From NCBI GenBank assembly GCA_044445605.1, contig JBIOEA010000004.1:27010-91009 (forward strand): a DNA stretch of 64,000 nucleotides, written 5' to 3'. The DNA is from CAWKDC01 sp044445605 (GTDB taxonomy: Bacteria; Pseudomonadota; Gammaproteobacteria; JABCZS01). The translations under genes and the position numbers were made by a program. This document shows positions 26,551-36,221 of the stretch, one piece after another; the stretch's first letter is position 1; every line of letters starts with the position of its first letter. The notes under the pieces were generated by a model. The model made no database searches. It was given only the letters and a program-made list of their open reading frames with translations, and was not told the origin of the DNA.

Positions 26551-27219
26551 ATGAAACACCACCTCACAGCACCTGCTTCCCTCCCTGCATTGATTGAACG
26601 CGTTCAAGCGTTGTCAGGCCAAACAATAGGTGAACTAGCACAGCAGGTTGGACTCGCATTACCAGAACAATTGATCACACACAAAGGTTTGGTGGGGCAA
26701 TTAGTAGAATATCTATTAGGTACAGATGCAGGCAATCAATCCAAGCCAGACTTTTTGGGCTTAGGCATCGAACTTAAAACTATCCCCGTCAATGCACAAC
26801 GTCGCCCGAAAGAATCAACCTATGTATGTACGGTTCCTTTGAACCAACGTCCCTTCGAACGATTTGAAACGTCTGTCGTGCAAGCCAAACTCGCCCATGT
26901 GTTGTGGGTGCCGTTGCTGACAGATGCGCCTTTGGTCGCTCACTGGACCATCTTGGATCCCGTATTTTGGCAGCCGAATGAAGAACAATGGATGATCTTA
27001 AGAACAGATTTCGAAGAATTAATGGATGCCATCGCGTTAGGTGGCCTCGAAACGATCACATCACGCATGGGCGAAGCCCTCCATATCCGCCCTAAAGCCG
27101 CTGATGGAAAACAACTCACTTCGTTTTTTGGGGAAGATGGCTCACTTGGGCAAACACTTCCCAGAGGGTTCTATTTGAGAACAGGGTTTACAGGGGGGAT
27201 CCTACAACTGAAAAAATAG
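26551..27219 (+). CDS. mutH: MutH, methyl-directed mismatch repair endonuclease
   Basis: Nicks the unmethylated strand at hemimethylated GATC during mismatch repair. 222 residues, near the E. coli 229. Contains KGLVGQLVEYLLG, the catalytic DFLGLGIELKTIPV (the Asp...Glu-X-Lys nuclease triad) and VLWVPL. MutH is restricted to lineages using Dam-directed repair, mainly gammaproteobacteria, and so helps to place the organism. Divergent from the TSUP gene, with 45 bases between the starts. Confidence 0.95.
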   Translation: MKHHLTAPASLPALIERVQALSGQTIGELAQQVGLALPEQLITHKGLVGQLVEYLLGTDAGNQSKPDFLGLGIELKTIPVNAQRRPKESTYVCTVPLNQRPFERFETSVVQAKLAHVLWVPLLTDAPLVAHWTILDPVFWQPNEEQWMILRTDFEELMDAIALGGLETITSRMGEALHIRPKAADGKQLTSFFGEDGSLGQTLPRGFYLRTGFTGGILQLKK

Positions 27220-27278
27220 GAGGTTGAAATTTAAAATTATCCCCCGTATACTCTCCCCAACCCACCAGGAGGAACCCC

Positions 27279-27959
27279 ATGCCGACTCCAAACCCCTTTC
27301 TTCAACTCTTTGGCCGCTCTCCCATACGTCCACTCCAAGAGCACATTGACAAGGTCTATGCTTGTGTCAAAACACTGATCCCTTTCTTTGATGCCGTCTT
27401 TGCACAAAACTGGGCCAAAGCGCAACAATACCAAACACAAATCACTGAATTAGAACATGAAGCAGATAATCTCAAACGTCAATTACGTTTGAATCTGCCA
27501 CAAGGTTTGTTCTTGCCTGTGCCACGTACTGATCTATTAGACATGTTGCGTTCACAAGATCGCATTGCTAATCGGGCGAAAGACATTGCCGGTTTGGTCT
27601 TAGGCCGTCACATGAACATCCCCGCCTCACTTGGCGCTGATTTAAAATGTTATTTAGAGCGCAGCATTTCTGCAGCACAACAAGCCCATCGTGCGATCCA
27701 CGAACTTGATAGCTTGTTAGAAACCGGCTTCTCTGGTCACGAAATCAACATCGTGGAAGAGATGATTCAAGAGCTCGATGATATCGAGCATCAAACCGAC
27801 GAAATGGAAATTAAAATTCGTCATGAACTGTTTCTCATTGAAAAGGATTTACCCCCCGTCGACGTCATGTTTATGTATAACATTGTCGATTGGATCGGGG
27901 ACTTGGCTGACCGCGCACAGCGTGTCGGCGGCCAACTTCAACTCTTAATTGCAAGGTAA
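27279..27959 (+). CDS. DUF47/PhoU-like protein, phosphate-transporter partner
   Basis: TIGR00153-type protein of 226 residues, all-helical and charged, usually encoded beside a Pit transporter and thought to regulate it. Typical features are PFFDAVFAQNWAKAQ, EHEADNLKRQLRLNLPQGLFLPVPRTDLLDMLRSQD and DLADRAQRVGGQLQLLIAR. The start at 27279 has AGGAGG upstream. The pit gene follows after 5 bases. Confidence 0.93.
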   Translation: MPTPNPFLQLFGRSPIRPLQEHIDKVYACVKTLIPFFDAVFAQNWAKAQQYQTQITELEHEADNLKRQLRLNLPQGLFLPVPRTDLLDMLRSQDRIANRAKDIAGLVLGRHMNIPASLGADLKCYLERSISAAQQAHRAIHELDSLLETGFSGHEINIVEEMIQELDDIEHQTDEMEIKIRHELFLIEKDLPPVDVMFMYNIVDWIGDLADRAQRVGGQLQLLIAR

Positions 27960-27964
27960 ATCTT

Positions 27965-29218
27965 ATGTTACACAGTACTATGTTTCTTGTATTAGCATGC
28001 GGCTTTGGTTTTTTTATGGCGTGGGGCGTCGGTGCCAATGATGTTGCCAATGCGATGGGGACCTCTGTCGGTTCTAAAGCCTTAAGCATCCGCAATGCCA
28101 TCATCATCGCGGCCATCTTTGAATTCGCCGGTGCGTTTTTTGCGGGCGGCGCGGTTACCAATACCATCAGTGGCGGTATCACGGATATTTCCTACTTCGT
28201 GAATCAACCTGAACTCTTGGTTTATGGCATGTTGGCGTCATTGCTCGCAGCCGGTATTTGGTTGCTCGTGGCGACATACTTCGGTTGGCCTGTGTCTACC
28301 TCTCACTCCATCGTGGGTGCCATTGTTGGCTTTGCCGCTGTCGGTGTGGGCATTGATGCCGTTCAATGGGGTAAAGTGGGCTTCATCGTGATGAGCTGGG
28401 TCGTCTCTCCGTTGATCGGGCTTATCCTCGCGTATGGCTTGTTCATGAGCGTGCAATACCTGATTTTCAACGCACAGGAACCCTTCCGTGCCGCGAAACG
28501 TTATGTCCCTGTGTATATCTTTCTGACTGCATTTTTATTCTTAATGGTCACCTTTGTGAAGGGCTTGAAATACGTCGGCTTGAACCTCAGCTTCATGGAA
28601 AGCACCATGATTTCGATGACGGTCAGCGTGTTCATTACGTTGATTGGCTGCTTCTTCCTGAATCGCATTAAAGCAGACCCAGCCGCTGAACGTGAATTCC
28701 ACTTCGCTAACGTGGAAAAAATCTTCGCTGTATTAATGGCCTTCACGGCTTGCGCGATGTCGTTTGCACACGGCTCCAATGACGTGGCGAATGCTGTGGG
28801 TCCATTGGCGGCGGTCATCAATATTGTCCAAAACAATGGCGCCATTGGTGTCACCAGCGTGGCTGAACCATGGATTCTGTTCTTGGGTGCAGCCGGTATC
28901 GTTTGTGGCTTGGTGATGTATGGCCATAAAGTGATCGTGACGATCGGTTCAGGCATTACTGAACTCACCCCCAGCCGCGGCTTTGCTGCGACACTGGCTG
29001 GTGCTGTGACCATGATTTTGGCATCCGGTACCGGTTTACCGATTTCAAGCACGCACACATTGGTCGGCGCGATTCTCGGCGTTGGCTTGGCACGCGGGAT
29101 TGGCGCTATCAACTTGAACATGGTCACCACCATCTTCACGTCGTGGATTGTTACCTTGCCTGCAGGCGCACTGTTATCTATCCTTACGTTCTACGTCTTT
29201 AAATATTCTTTTGGGTAG
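27965..29218 (+). CDS. pit: Pit-family inorganic phosphate transporter
   Basis: Low-affinity phosphate:proton or phosphate:sodium symporter. 417 residues with about ten membrane helices. Both PiT family GANDVANAMGTSVGS-type signatures are present, GANDVANAMGTSVGS near residue 24 and HGSNDVANAVGP in the second half, along with PVSTSHSIVGAIVG and PISSTHTLVGAILG. Coupled to the DUF47 gene, a standard pair. Confidence 0.96.
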   Translation: MLHSTMFLVLACGFGFFMAWGVGANDVANAMGTSVGSKALSIRNAIIIAAIFEFAGAFFAGGAVTNTISGGITDISYFVNQPELLVYGMLASLLAAGIWLLVATYFGWPVSTSHSIVGAIVGFAAVGVGIDAVQWGKVGFIVMSWVVSPLIGLILAYGLFMSVQYLIFNAQEPFRAAKRYVPVYIFLTAFLFLMVTFVKGLKYVGLNLSFMESTMISMTVSVFITLIGCFFLNRIKADPAAEREFHFANVEKIFAVLMAFTACAMSFAHGSNDVANAVGPLAAVINIVQNNGAIGVTSVAEPWILFLGAAGIVCGLVMYGHKVIVTIGSGITELTPSRGFAATLAGAVTMILASGTGLPISSTHTLVGAILGVGLARGIGAINLNMVTTIFTSWIVTLPAGALLSILTFYVFKYSFG

Positions 29219-29222
29219 AACT

Positions 29223-29648
29223 ATGCGCATCGTCTCCGTTATATTATTGTGTGTCATGGCAGCGAGCGCGGTCGCAACACCGATCAACTGCCCTGCCCCA
29301 CACGATATCACGCGTATCGACGGGGAATATGCATGGCGAAGCAACGATTCATTATTCGAAGGATATTTCGCGGTGCCTCAATTTGGCCGCGGCCAATCTT
29401 CAGAAGTGACTCAGTTTTTGGAAGCCCGTTGGATTCAACTGACCGATCTGGCCAAGGCAAAAGGCTTTGTTGAATGCGATTATGCAGGCAATGTAGAGGG
29501 TGAAATCATTCGCTTCAGTTTGCTCAATGCACAAGCAGGGCCAAAGCCAAGCGCTCACACCTGGTCGTGCTCCTTTCATCCTCCCTTCCCCAGCAGTCAA
29601 TGCACTTGCGCGGGGGACCCAGGGATTTGCACGTTTGAAAAAACATGA
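29223..29648 (+). CDS. Small exported hypothetical protein
   Basis: From the ATG at 29223, 141 residues with a cleavable signal peptide (MRIVSVILLCVMAASAVA). The mature part has six cysteines, a Cys-Pro-Ala-Pro near its start and a C-terminal CTCAGDPGICTFE, suggesting disulfides in the periplasm. It resembles the DUF3757-type small secreted proteins of Legionellales in layout, but I am not certain. It begins 4 bases after pit and overlaps the coq7 start by 4 bases. Confidence 0.7.
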   Translation: MRIVSVILLCVMAASAVATPINCPAPHDITRIDGEYAWRSNDSLFEGYFAVPQFGRGQSSEVTQFLEARWIQLTDLAKAKGFVECDYAGNVEGEIIRFSLLNAQAGPKPSAHTWSCSFHPPFPSSQCTCAGDPGICTFEKT

Positions 29649-30286
29649 AGCGGCGCTTTTCGTTGATCGATCAACTCTGCATTCAAGCCGAGTTGCTTCT
29701 GCATTTGTCCAGTAATACGTATGCCAGTGGCGCACGTGCTAATCCAGCACAAACCATCCCTGACGCCCCCATGACGGATACCGAGCGTGAGCACGTTGCC
29801 GGATTAATGCGCATTAATCACAGTGGTGAAGTCTGTGCACAAGCATTGTATTTGGGACAGGCGCTCGCTGCGCGCGACAGCCAAACACGTGAATCGTTGA
29901 ACCAAGCCGCACTCGAAGAAGGTGACCATTTATTATGGTGCCAAGACCGCATTCGTTCATTGTCTGGCCGGACAAGTTTCTTGAACCCCTTGTGGTATGT
30001 GGGGTCATTGGGCATCGGCATGGCAGCGGGTATTGCAGGTGATGCCATCAGCCTTGGCTTTATCGTCGAAACAGAAAAACAAGTGGAACGGCATCTGGAA
30101 GGGCATCTTTTGCAAATCCCGGCACACGATGAACAAACCCGCGCGATTTTAACGCAAATGCATCAAGATGAAATTCAACATGGGAACCATGCTCAGGAAG
30201 CAGGCGCCGTTGCACTCCCCAGCTTTATCCAACAACTCATGCACTCCACCGCACGTATCATGGTGAAATGTGCGCGGTGGGTGTAG
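29645..30286 (+). CDS. coq7: Coq7, demethoxyubiquinone hydroxylase
   Basis: Di-iron hydroxylase for a late ubiquinone step. 213 residues. The ligand pattern is intact: E-MRINHSGEVCAQALY (Glu...ExxH), EEGDHLLWC, and the second set EKQVERHLEGHL and HQDEIQHGNHA. It replaces the flavin enzyme UbiF found in enterics, as in many other gammaproteobacteria. The start codon overlaps the preceding gene (ATGA). Confidence 0.95.
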   Translation: MKRRFSLIDQLCIQAELLLHLSSNTYASGARANPAQTIPDAPMTDTEREHVAGLMRINHSGEVCAQALYLGQALAARDSQTRESLNQAALEEGDHLLWCQDRIRSLSGRTSFLNPLWYVGSLGIGMAAGIAGDAISLGFIVETEKQVERHLEGHLLQIPAHDEQTRAILTQMHQDEIQHGNHAQEAGAVALPSFIQQLMHSTARIMVKCARWV

Positions 30287-30287
30287 G

Positions 30288-32360
30288 TTAGTCCTTCCTT
30301 TTCGTGGATTGCATCTCAATACTTTGCTTAGTATCACTTTGCTTATTAGCCTCCACCTTCGCTCTCAATGCACCACTCAATGCATCACGCGGATGTTGTA
30401 ATAGCAATTTGCTGCTGCCCGGAGCATGCGCCAATACCCCATCAGGTACAGAAACTTTTTTTAAAACTTCTTTACGAGGATCGGAATTCACTATTAGCCT
30501 TTCCCTAGCATTCGCGGCGACTCCCTTTTCCTTGCTGACTTTCCAGAGCTTAACACCTGTAAATATTGCCAGTCCAGTGCCTAAAACGCTTCCAATCACA
30601 GTACCTACAATAGCTGCGGTGGATCCAATTTTAGCAAATCCAGCGGCAATACCTTTCGCTGCTATAGCGGGTAGCCCCTCTGCAGTGAATAACACGGCAG
30701 GGTTTGCATGAGCGAGCATAAAGCTCAACGCAGGCTGCACTACCGATGAGACAAAACCATGACCAATAGTCGTTATCACACCCCAGATTTGGCTACCGTA
30801 GGCTGTTGCTATCGCAGTTGCACTATCCCCGGCAGAAGCGCCCACCATACCAGCCATCCAACCCGGAACAGTAACCCCAATGCCCGCCAAAAATACAGAT
30901 GCCAAAAAAGTACCTGTCAATACAAACGTGGCGGCATACACCGCATACCACAATGCATTGAAAGCCTTGTCGCGATTTTCTTTGGTTGTACCAGGCATGG
31001 CAGGCAAAATACTGCGCAACGAACCAATAATCGTATTTGTCAAAATAGAGGGGATCGTGTCAAAAATGAAACGAAAGAACTTATAGAAACCAATAAAAAT
31101 ATAGTCCCCAGCATCGCGCTCTGCTTTAGGATTGCTTATATTCACCTTGAATGTCGGCAAGTTGTCAGCCAACCACTTCTCCGCGGCAAGCAAGCCTTGA
31201 TCTTTTTCAGGAGGCGAGAATGTTTTATCGCCCCAATCAAGCACCGCGCGATAAAAATGATTGAACACAATCACCGGCGAAGCCAATATACCAACAATCG
31301 AATTTTCCAAACCGTTAATCGCTTGACGAACAGGACTATCTGTCGGCAACCGATCATACCCAACGATCAATTTGAGCGGCCAGACAAGCGTTTTGCCGAT
31401 AAATTCAGGAATAATCGTTAAACCGATGGAAAGTATTGCCAATGGGTTATGAATAACATTGTGCACCACATGACCAACACTGTCCCATGGAAGCATTTTG
31501 GGCATATTCAATCGCGCTTGTGCCCAATATTTTGAACCTGCGTCCCCCATAGGATAAGTCAGACCGGACATAACGCTAAACCAACGGCTTGTATAATCCC
31601 AGTCAGTTGTTTTCTTTCCAACCACAAAGTTATATCCGTTGACGATGAGCGAAACACTACCCCCTATGGCCATGAATAGCGGATATAAAGGTAATACAAG
31701 AATGGACCTTCCTAAAATACCAAGTCCTCTGCTCACAGGGGAGCCGCCCGGTTCAATAAACGGACTACCACTGGCAACTCTGTTCAGTGCATGTGCATGT
31801 AACGCTGAAAACATTTGATAGGCTTGTTTGTCTTCGGCCAAAACTTTCCCAGAACTGATTTGCTCTTCCATCGTCATAAAACCGCGTTCTCGATAACGGG
31901 TCAATGTGTCTAACATCTCGTTGGCAAGTTGACGACGATTCTTTTTATCTGCTTCAGCATCAACTGGTACTGAGGGTTTCAGCAAATCTAACTCTGCTTG
32001 AAAAGGTTTCTTAGCGAAATTAACAAAATCAGCAGCCGCGGTAGGCACTCCACCTTGAAATCTTACATCTTCCGCATTGACAGCTTCAATGAACAACATC
32101 ATGTCCAAGAGTTCATTAATATTGGGCGCATTGGTCGAAGGGTCTTCACTTCTGGTCTTTGCTTCTTTATCTAGGCGGTTAGACTTATCATCGAAAAATC
32201 CAGTATTAGGTTCTTGATACTCAACAGCATTATTTGTGGTGCTAAACGCAGCGTAGCGAATATTGGCATTGTCATTCGCATCTTTCATCCAAGCAAATAC
32301 CGCCATGATGTTAATCATTCGCTGTTTACTAAATTCATTTGCCTTTACATTCACTGCCAT
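30288..32360 (-). CDS. Large hypothetical membrane protein (about 690 residues)
   Basis: No family recognised. The N-terminal third (to about residue 215) is soluble and charged; from about residue 225 there are several hydrophobic segments, for example LVLPLYPLFMAIGGSVSLIV and AATFVLTGTFLASVFLAGIG, and a Gly/Ala-rich hydrophobic stretch near 600-630 (IVGTVIGSVLGTGLAIFTG). The tail is polar and basic, ending KRKD. I use the ATG at 32360 with GAGG upstream; an ATG at 32372 is possible. Soluble head, glycine-zipper-like hydrophobic tail and polar C-terminus are compatible with an effector that enters host membranes, but this is inference. Divergent from the next gene. Confidence 0.72.
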   Translation of the reverse strand: MAVNVKANEFSKQRMINIMAVFAWMKDANDNANIRYAAFSTTNNAVEYQEPNTGFFDDKSNRLDKEAKTRSEDPSTNAPNINELLDMMLFIEAVNAEDVRFQGGVPTAAADFVNFAKKPFQAELDLLKPSVPVDAEADKKNRRQLANEMLDTLTRYRERGFMTMEEQISSGKVLAEDKQAYQMFSALHAHALNRVASGSPFIEPGGSPVSRGLGILGRSILVLPLYPLFMAIGGSVSLIVNGYNFVVGKKTTDWDYTSRWFSVMSGLTYPMGDAGSKYWAQARLNMPKMLPWDSVGHVVHNVIHNPLAILSIGLTIIPEFIGKTLVWPLKLIVGYDRLPTDSPVRQAINGLENSIVGILASPVIVFNHFYRAVLDWGDKTFSPPEKDQGLLAAEKWLADNLPTFKVNISNPKAERDAGDYIFIGFYKFFRFIFDTIPSILTNTIIGSLRSILPAMPGTTKENRDKAFNALWYAVYAATFVLTGTFLASVFLAGIGVTVPGWMAGMVGASAGDSATAIATAYGSQIWGVITTIGHGFVSSVVQPALSFMLAHANPAVLFTAEGLPAIAAKGIAAGFAKIGSTAAIVGTVIGSVLGTGLAIFTGVKLWKVSKEKGVAANARERLIVNSDPRKEVLKKVSVPDGVLAHAPGSSKLLLQHPRDALSGALRAKVEANKQSDTKQSIEMQSTKRKD

Positions 32361-32565
32361 GTCACGCCTCATTTCTCTTGGTCATCTAGTAACATTAAAA
32401 CAAGCTTTAGGAATGACCCACAACCAAGTGGATTATTTTTAGTAGTTACACGCCTAAATACCACTATAATCATACACCTATTTATGTCTCTTTGCAAGAA
32501 AGCTGAAAGTAGGTTTCTTTGTTTTTCAAGGAGTTAGCTTATAAGGCAATAGCTAGCTATTTGAC

Positions 32566-32594
32566 TTGACCCGCTCCCTAACTATGCATACAAT
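32566..32594 (+). promoter_or_regulatory. Predicted sigma70 promoter for the 534-residue protein
   Basis: TTGACC (32566-32571), 17-base spacer, TACAAT (32589-32594), 45 bases upstream of the start at 32640. The -10 hexamer is identical to that of the F-box/WD40 gene promoter at 58013. Confidence 0.6.
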
Positions 32595-32639
32595 TATAGG
32601 TGGGCATGTTGAGCAGGTATGCTGCTAGGGGTGTGCCGT

Positions 32640-34244
32640 ATGGCTCTGAAACTAGAAGGAATTAATCAGATAATCAAGTACTTGGCTCAAATGGCTGAGC
32701 GCAGGCAAAGTGACAGTGCCCCTGCTTTTATGAAGAGCCCTGAGTTTGAAAAGCAGTATCAGCAAATGGATGGGCTGCTGAACAAAGCACAACAAAGACA
32801 ACCTCCTCATCTCAAACCTCATGAAGAAAATCAACTCTTCAATTTTTTAAGCATGGTAGCGATGCTGGATAAATCCCTCAACATCCATGCGGAGATAGAC
32901 AACTTCGTAAAAGCAAATGCGAAAGATCCAGACGTCATGTTGTGTTGCGCATTGGCGAGAGGGGATGCGGCTGAGGTAAAAAGGATGTTAAACGTCCTGG
33001 TGCCCGGGTATGAAGAAGAGGTCATGAGCAACTATGGGGCTACAGAGGCTAACATGCGGAGATTTCTCTCCCAAGACCAGATTCAACGCATTAAAGATAA
33101 TCAGATAACCACTATTAACAAGGGGAATGTATCCTATTCAAATATTAAATTTGATAAAACAACAGGCACATTCAGTTATAACGAAAAAACAACCATAAAG
33201 GAAAATGCTGCCATCACCAACAATAAAAAATTCGATAAAGTTTATCTGGCGCTATGTCAATTTCATCCACTCGATAACATTGCGCTGTCCGTCGTGGCCA
33301 ATCGTTACGGAGAACGTGACGAAACGAGTGAAAAGATCAGAGAGGCAGTTCGTGCGCGTAGAAAGTTTGTGGATAACATCGAAACAAAACTTGGCGAACA
33401 TGATATTAACTATATTGCCGCTCTGGTCAAGGAAATTCAAAAAGAAAAAATTAACTCAGGCGAGTTGAGCGCTGATGAGCTTGTCTCTTTCATTATTGAT
33501 CGCCTTAAACCTCATGAGCAGACTATTCTTAAACTTGACATCAGTGAGATAAAAAGAAATATGATCCTTCTGGAACAAGCTGATACTAAAAATCAACGTC
33601 TGAATCACAGTGAAACCCTATCGTTATTAACCAACATGACAACGGCCGTCGAGGCTATTCAGAGCGAAAAATATGCCCGCGATCTTCTCAAGTTGATTGA
33701 TTTTTTGGATGAAAATGGCTTTGCAATGATTTTAGACGATGGCACCATTAATATTACGAATGTTGAAGGGAAATCAAAAGATAGCCTTCAAAATGGCATC
33801 AGTGATATTGTCACGATTTTAAATTCAAATGTCCCTGTGAGTCAGAGAAACGTCATTGACATTGTTAATGCAAAGCGGAATCCGATGGAAGAAATTGAAC
33901 TAGAGGGTATCAACTATCGTCATCTACAGCAAACCGCAAAGGGTGAACGTTCCGTCAATGCTGACAATATCATCGACAAACACAACGCAGTCAGTTATGC
34001 CTGTGAAATACTTCCCGAAACGTGGGCGCAGCCTCGTTCGCCCCTGATGAGCCTAAAAGAGAAATTCATAGAAAAGGTTGAACAACTTAGCCCTGGTTCT
34101 GCAGCGAGGGGATTAGAGTTTAATGCACGGCCTAAAACAAATTTTACAGTCTCCTTGGTGGATGCTTGGAAGCACATTACCTCACCCGAGAAGAACATTC
34201 ATCGTGTGGATACTCAGCAAGGTGCTCTTAGAAATAAATGGTAG
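32640..34244 (+). CDS. Hypothetical protein, 534 residues, helical
   Basis: No family recognised. A soluble, strongly charged, mostly helical protein with no signal peptide or membrane segment. Segments such as ARGDAAEVKRMLNVLVPGYEE are faintly ankyrin-like (a GDAAEVKRML pattern), but no repeat series follows. The ATG at 32640 has AGGGG about 9 bases upstream; an ATG at 32619 is less well placed. Its own promoter and its size fit a lineage-specific, possibly secreted protein. The next gene is ispG. Confidence 0.72.
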   Translation: MALKLEGINQIIKYLAQMAERRQSDSAPAFMKSPEFEKQYQQMDGLLNKAQQRQPPHLKPHEENQLFNFLSMVAMLDKSLNIHAEIDNFVKANAKDPDVMLCCALARGDAAEVKRMLNVLVPGYEEEVMSNYGATEANMRRFLSQDQIQRIKDNQITTINKGNVSYSNIKFDKTTGTFSYNEKTTIKENAAITNNKKFDKVYLALCQFHPLDNIALSVVANRYGERDETSEKIREAVRARRKFVDNIETKLGEHDINYIAALVKEIQKEKINSGELSADELVSFIIDRLKPHEQTILKLDISEIKRNMILLEQADTKNQRLNHSETLSLLTNMTTAVEAIQSEKYARDLLKLIDFLDENGFAMILDDGTINITNVEGKSKDSLQNGISDIVTILNSNVPVSQRNVIDIVNAKRNPMEEIELEGINYRHLQQTAKGERSVNADNIIDKHNAVSYACEILPETWAQPRSPLMSLKEKFIEKVEQLSPGSAARGLEFNARPKTNFTVSLVDAWKHITSPEKNIHRVDTQQGALRNKW

Positions 34245-34312
34245 TCATTTGACAGCTATTGCATCCTCCTTCTCACCCCTTTACAATAGCCCTTTTAGTC
34301 CGGAGTGCAGCC

Positions 34313-35536
34313 ATGCTCAATAGTCAAACCCCAACGCGTCGTCAAAGCATTGCCGTTCAAGTGGGCACTATTCAAATTGGCGGAGGGGCGCCTGTCGCCG
34401 TCCAATCCATGACCAATACTGACACGGCTGATGTTGCTGCTACTATCAAACAAATCAAAGAGTTAGCCGAAGCTGGCTCCGAGCTCGTCCGGATGACCGT
34501 CAATAATGACGCAGCCGCCAAAGCCGTCCCCCTTATTCGTGAGGCATTGGACAAAGCCGGATTGTCCGTTCCCCTCATCGGCGATTTCCACTACAACGGG
34601 CATACCTTATTAAAAGAAAATCCCGAGTGCGCCAAGACCCTCGATAAATACCGTATCAACCCAGGCAACGTCGGCTTTGGCCAAAAACGCGATAAACAGT
34701 TCGCCGACATGATTGAAGTCGCCATGACCCATCAAAAACCTGTCCGTATTGGTGTGAACTGGGGCAGCTTAGACCAAGATTTATTGGCAAGCCTGCTAGA
34801 CACGAATGCTAAATCAGACACGCCACGTCCTTTGGGCGCCATCACACAAGAAGCCATCATCACGTCTGCACTGAAAAGCGCTGAATACGCTGTGTCATTG
34901 GGCATGCCACGTAACCATATTATCCTCGCATGCAAAGTCAGCGTCGTTCCCGATTTGATCACCCTGTATCAAACACTCGGGGCCGCCTGCGATTACCCTC
35001 TGCATTTGGGGTTAACCGAAGCCGGCATGGGCGACAAAGGTGTTGTGGCCACGACCGCCGCGTTGTCCATATTATTGCAACAAGGCATTGGTGATACGAT
35101 CCGTGCATCCTTGACACCACGTCCCGGTGAATCACGCATTCGCGAAGTCCAAGTGTGCCAAGAAATTTTGCAAGCACTCGGTTTACGTACATTTGCACCC
35201 AGCATCACGGCTTGCCCCGGTTGCGGCCGTACCACCAGCACGTACTTCCAACACCTTGCGGAAGAAATTCAACAATACACACGTGATCGTATGCCAGAAT
35301 GGTCTACACAATATAAAGGTGTGGAATATTTGAAGGTCGCTGTGATGGGTTGCATCGTAAATGGCCCCGGCGAAAGTAAACATGCAGACATCGGTATCAG
35401 CTTGCCAGGCACGGGCGAATCCCCTGTCGCACCCGTGTTTATCAATGGTGAAAAAGCCATGACATTACGCGGGGATAATATCGTTGAAGAGTTTAAACAG
35501 ATTTTGGAAAAATATGTGGCTGAACGTTATTCATAA
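34313..35536 (+). CDS. ispG: IspG, 4-hydroxy-3-methylbut-2-enyl diphosphate synthase
   Basis: 4Fe-4S enzyme of the MEP isoprenoid pathway. 407 residues from the ATG at 34313 (GGAG 8 bases upstream). TIM-barrel part begins VAVQSMTNTDTADV; ADIHYNG-type motif appears as IGDFHYNGHTLL; cluster cysteines in ACPGCGRTTSTYF and GCIVNGPGESKHADIG. A longer in-frame reading lacks family sequence. Confidence 0.97.
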   Translation: MLNSQTPTRRQSIAVQVGTIQIGGGAPVAVQSMTNTDTADVAATIKQIKELAEAGSELVRMTVNNDAAAKAVPLIREALDKAGLSVPLIGDFHYNGHTLLKENPECAKTLDKYRINPGNVGFGQKRDKQFADMIEVAMTHQKPVRIGVNWGSLDQDLLASLLDTNAKSDTPRPLGAITQEAIITSALKSAEYAVSLGMPRNHIILACKVSVVPDLITLYQTLGAACDYPLHLGLTEAGMGDKGVVATTAALSILLQQGIGDTIRASLTPRPGESRIREVQVCQEILQALGLRTFAPSITACPGCGRTTSTYFQHLAEEIQQYTRDRMPEWSTQYKGVEYLKVAVMGCIVNGPGESKHADIGISLPGTGESPVAPVFINGEKAMTLRGDNIVEEFKQILEKYVAERYS

Positions 35537-35592
35537 ATCTCTTACCCTCCCTTTGTAAAGGGAGGTGGCCCGCAGGGCCGGAGGGATTTGTC
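35537..35592. repeat. GC-rich palindromic repeat between ispG and rdgB
   Basis: CTCCCTTTGTAAAGGGAG hairpin followed by GGCCCGCAGGGCC and GGAGGGATTTG. Similar in design to element B but different in sequence. It may end the ispG transcript. Confidence 0.6.
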
Positions 35593-35606
35593 TAAAAGGA
35601 GATAAA

Positions 35607-36221
35607 ATGTCTTTCACTATTATTCTTGCCAGCGGCAACAAAGGGAAATTAAGCGAATTCTCCGAAATTTTTGCGCCCATCAACATTAACATTAAACCGC
35701 AATCCGATTGGAACGTCTCTTCCGTTGAAGAAACCGGATTGACGTTTATTGAAAACGCATTGATCAAAGCGCGTCATGCGAGCATCGAAACGGGATTACC
35801 GGCATTATCAGACGACTCTGGTTTAGTTGTTGATGCACTCGGTGGCCAGCCCGGTATTTACTCGTCACGATTTGCGGGCGAACATGCGGATGAAAAAGCA
35901 TACACCGCAAAATTATTAGAAGTCATGAAAGACGTTCCCATGGCAGAACGCACTGCACGGTTCGTTTGCGTATTAGCATTTTTGCAAAACCCACAAGATC
36001 CCATGCCCATCATCGCGCAAGCAACGTGGGAAGGCACCATCTTGACAGAACGCAGAGGCTCAGGCGGCTTCGGTTATGATCCCGTCTTCTTTGTTAAAGA
36101 GGAAAATTGCTCTGCAGCAGAATTAGACAGCAACCGTAAACATGCATTATCACACCGCGGGCGTGCAACACATCTGATGCTCAAAGAGCTCAAAAAGTAT
36201 TTACATGACCACCCCGTTTAA
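35607..36221 (+). CDS. rdgB: RdgB/HAM1-type XTP/dITP pyrophosphatase
   Basis: Hydrolyses ITP, XTP and dITP to keep non-canonical purines out of nucleic acids. 204 residues from the ATG at 35607 (AAAGGAG upstream). Signatures: LASGNKGKLSEF, TFIENALIKARHAS, LPALSDDSGLVVDALGG, GSGGFGYDPVFF and SHRGRA at the C-terminus. Its 3' end overlaps hemW by 17 bases. Confidence 0.97.
   Translation: MSFTIILASGNKGKLSEFSEIFAPININIKPQSDWNVSSVEETGLTFIENALIKARHASIETGLPALSDDSGLVVDALGGQPGIYSSRFAGEHADEKAYTAKLLEVMKDVPMAERTARFVCVLAFLQNPQDPMPIIAQATWEGTILTERRGSGGFGYDPVFFVKEENCSAAELDSNRKHALSHRGRATHLMLKELKKYLHDHPV

Noticed and set aside
30759..31421. 220-codon plus-strand frame opposite the large membrane protein
   Set aside because: Composition rich in Arg, Cys, Thr and His without a fold pattern; typical antisense shadow of a long minus-strand gene.
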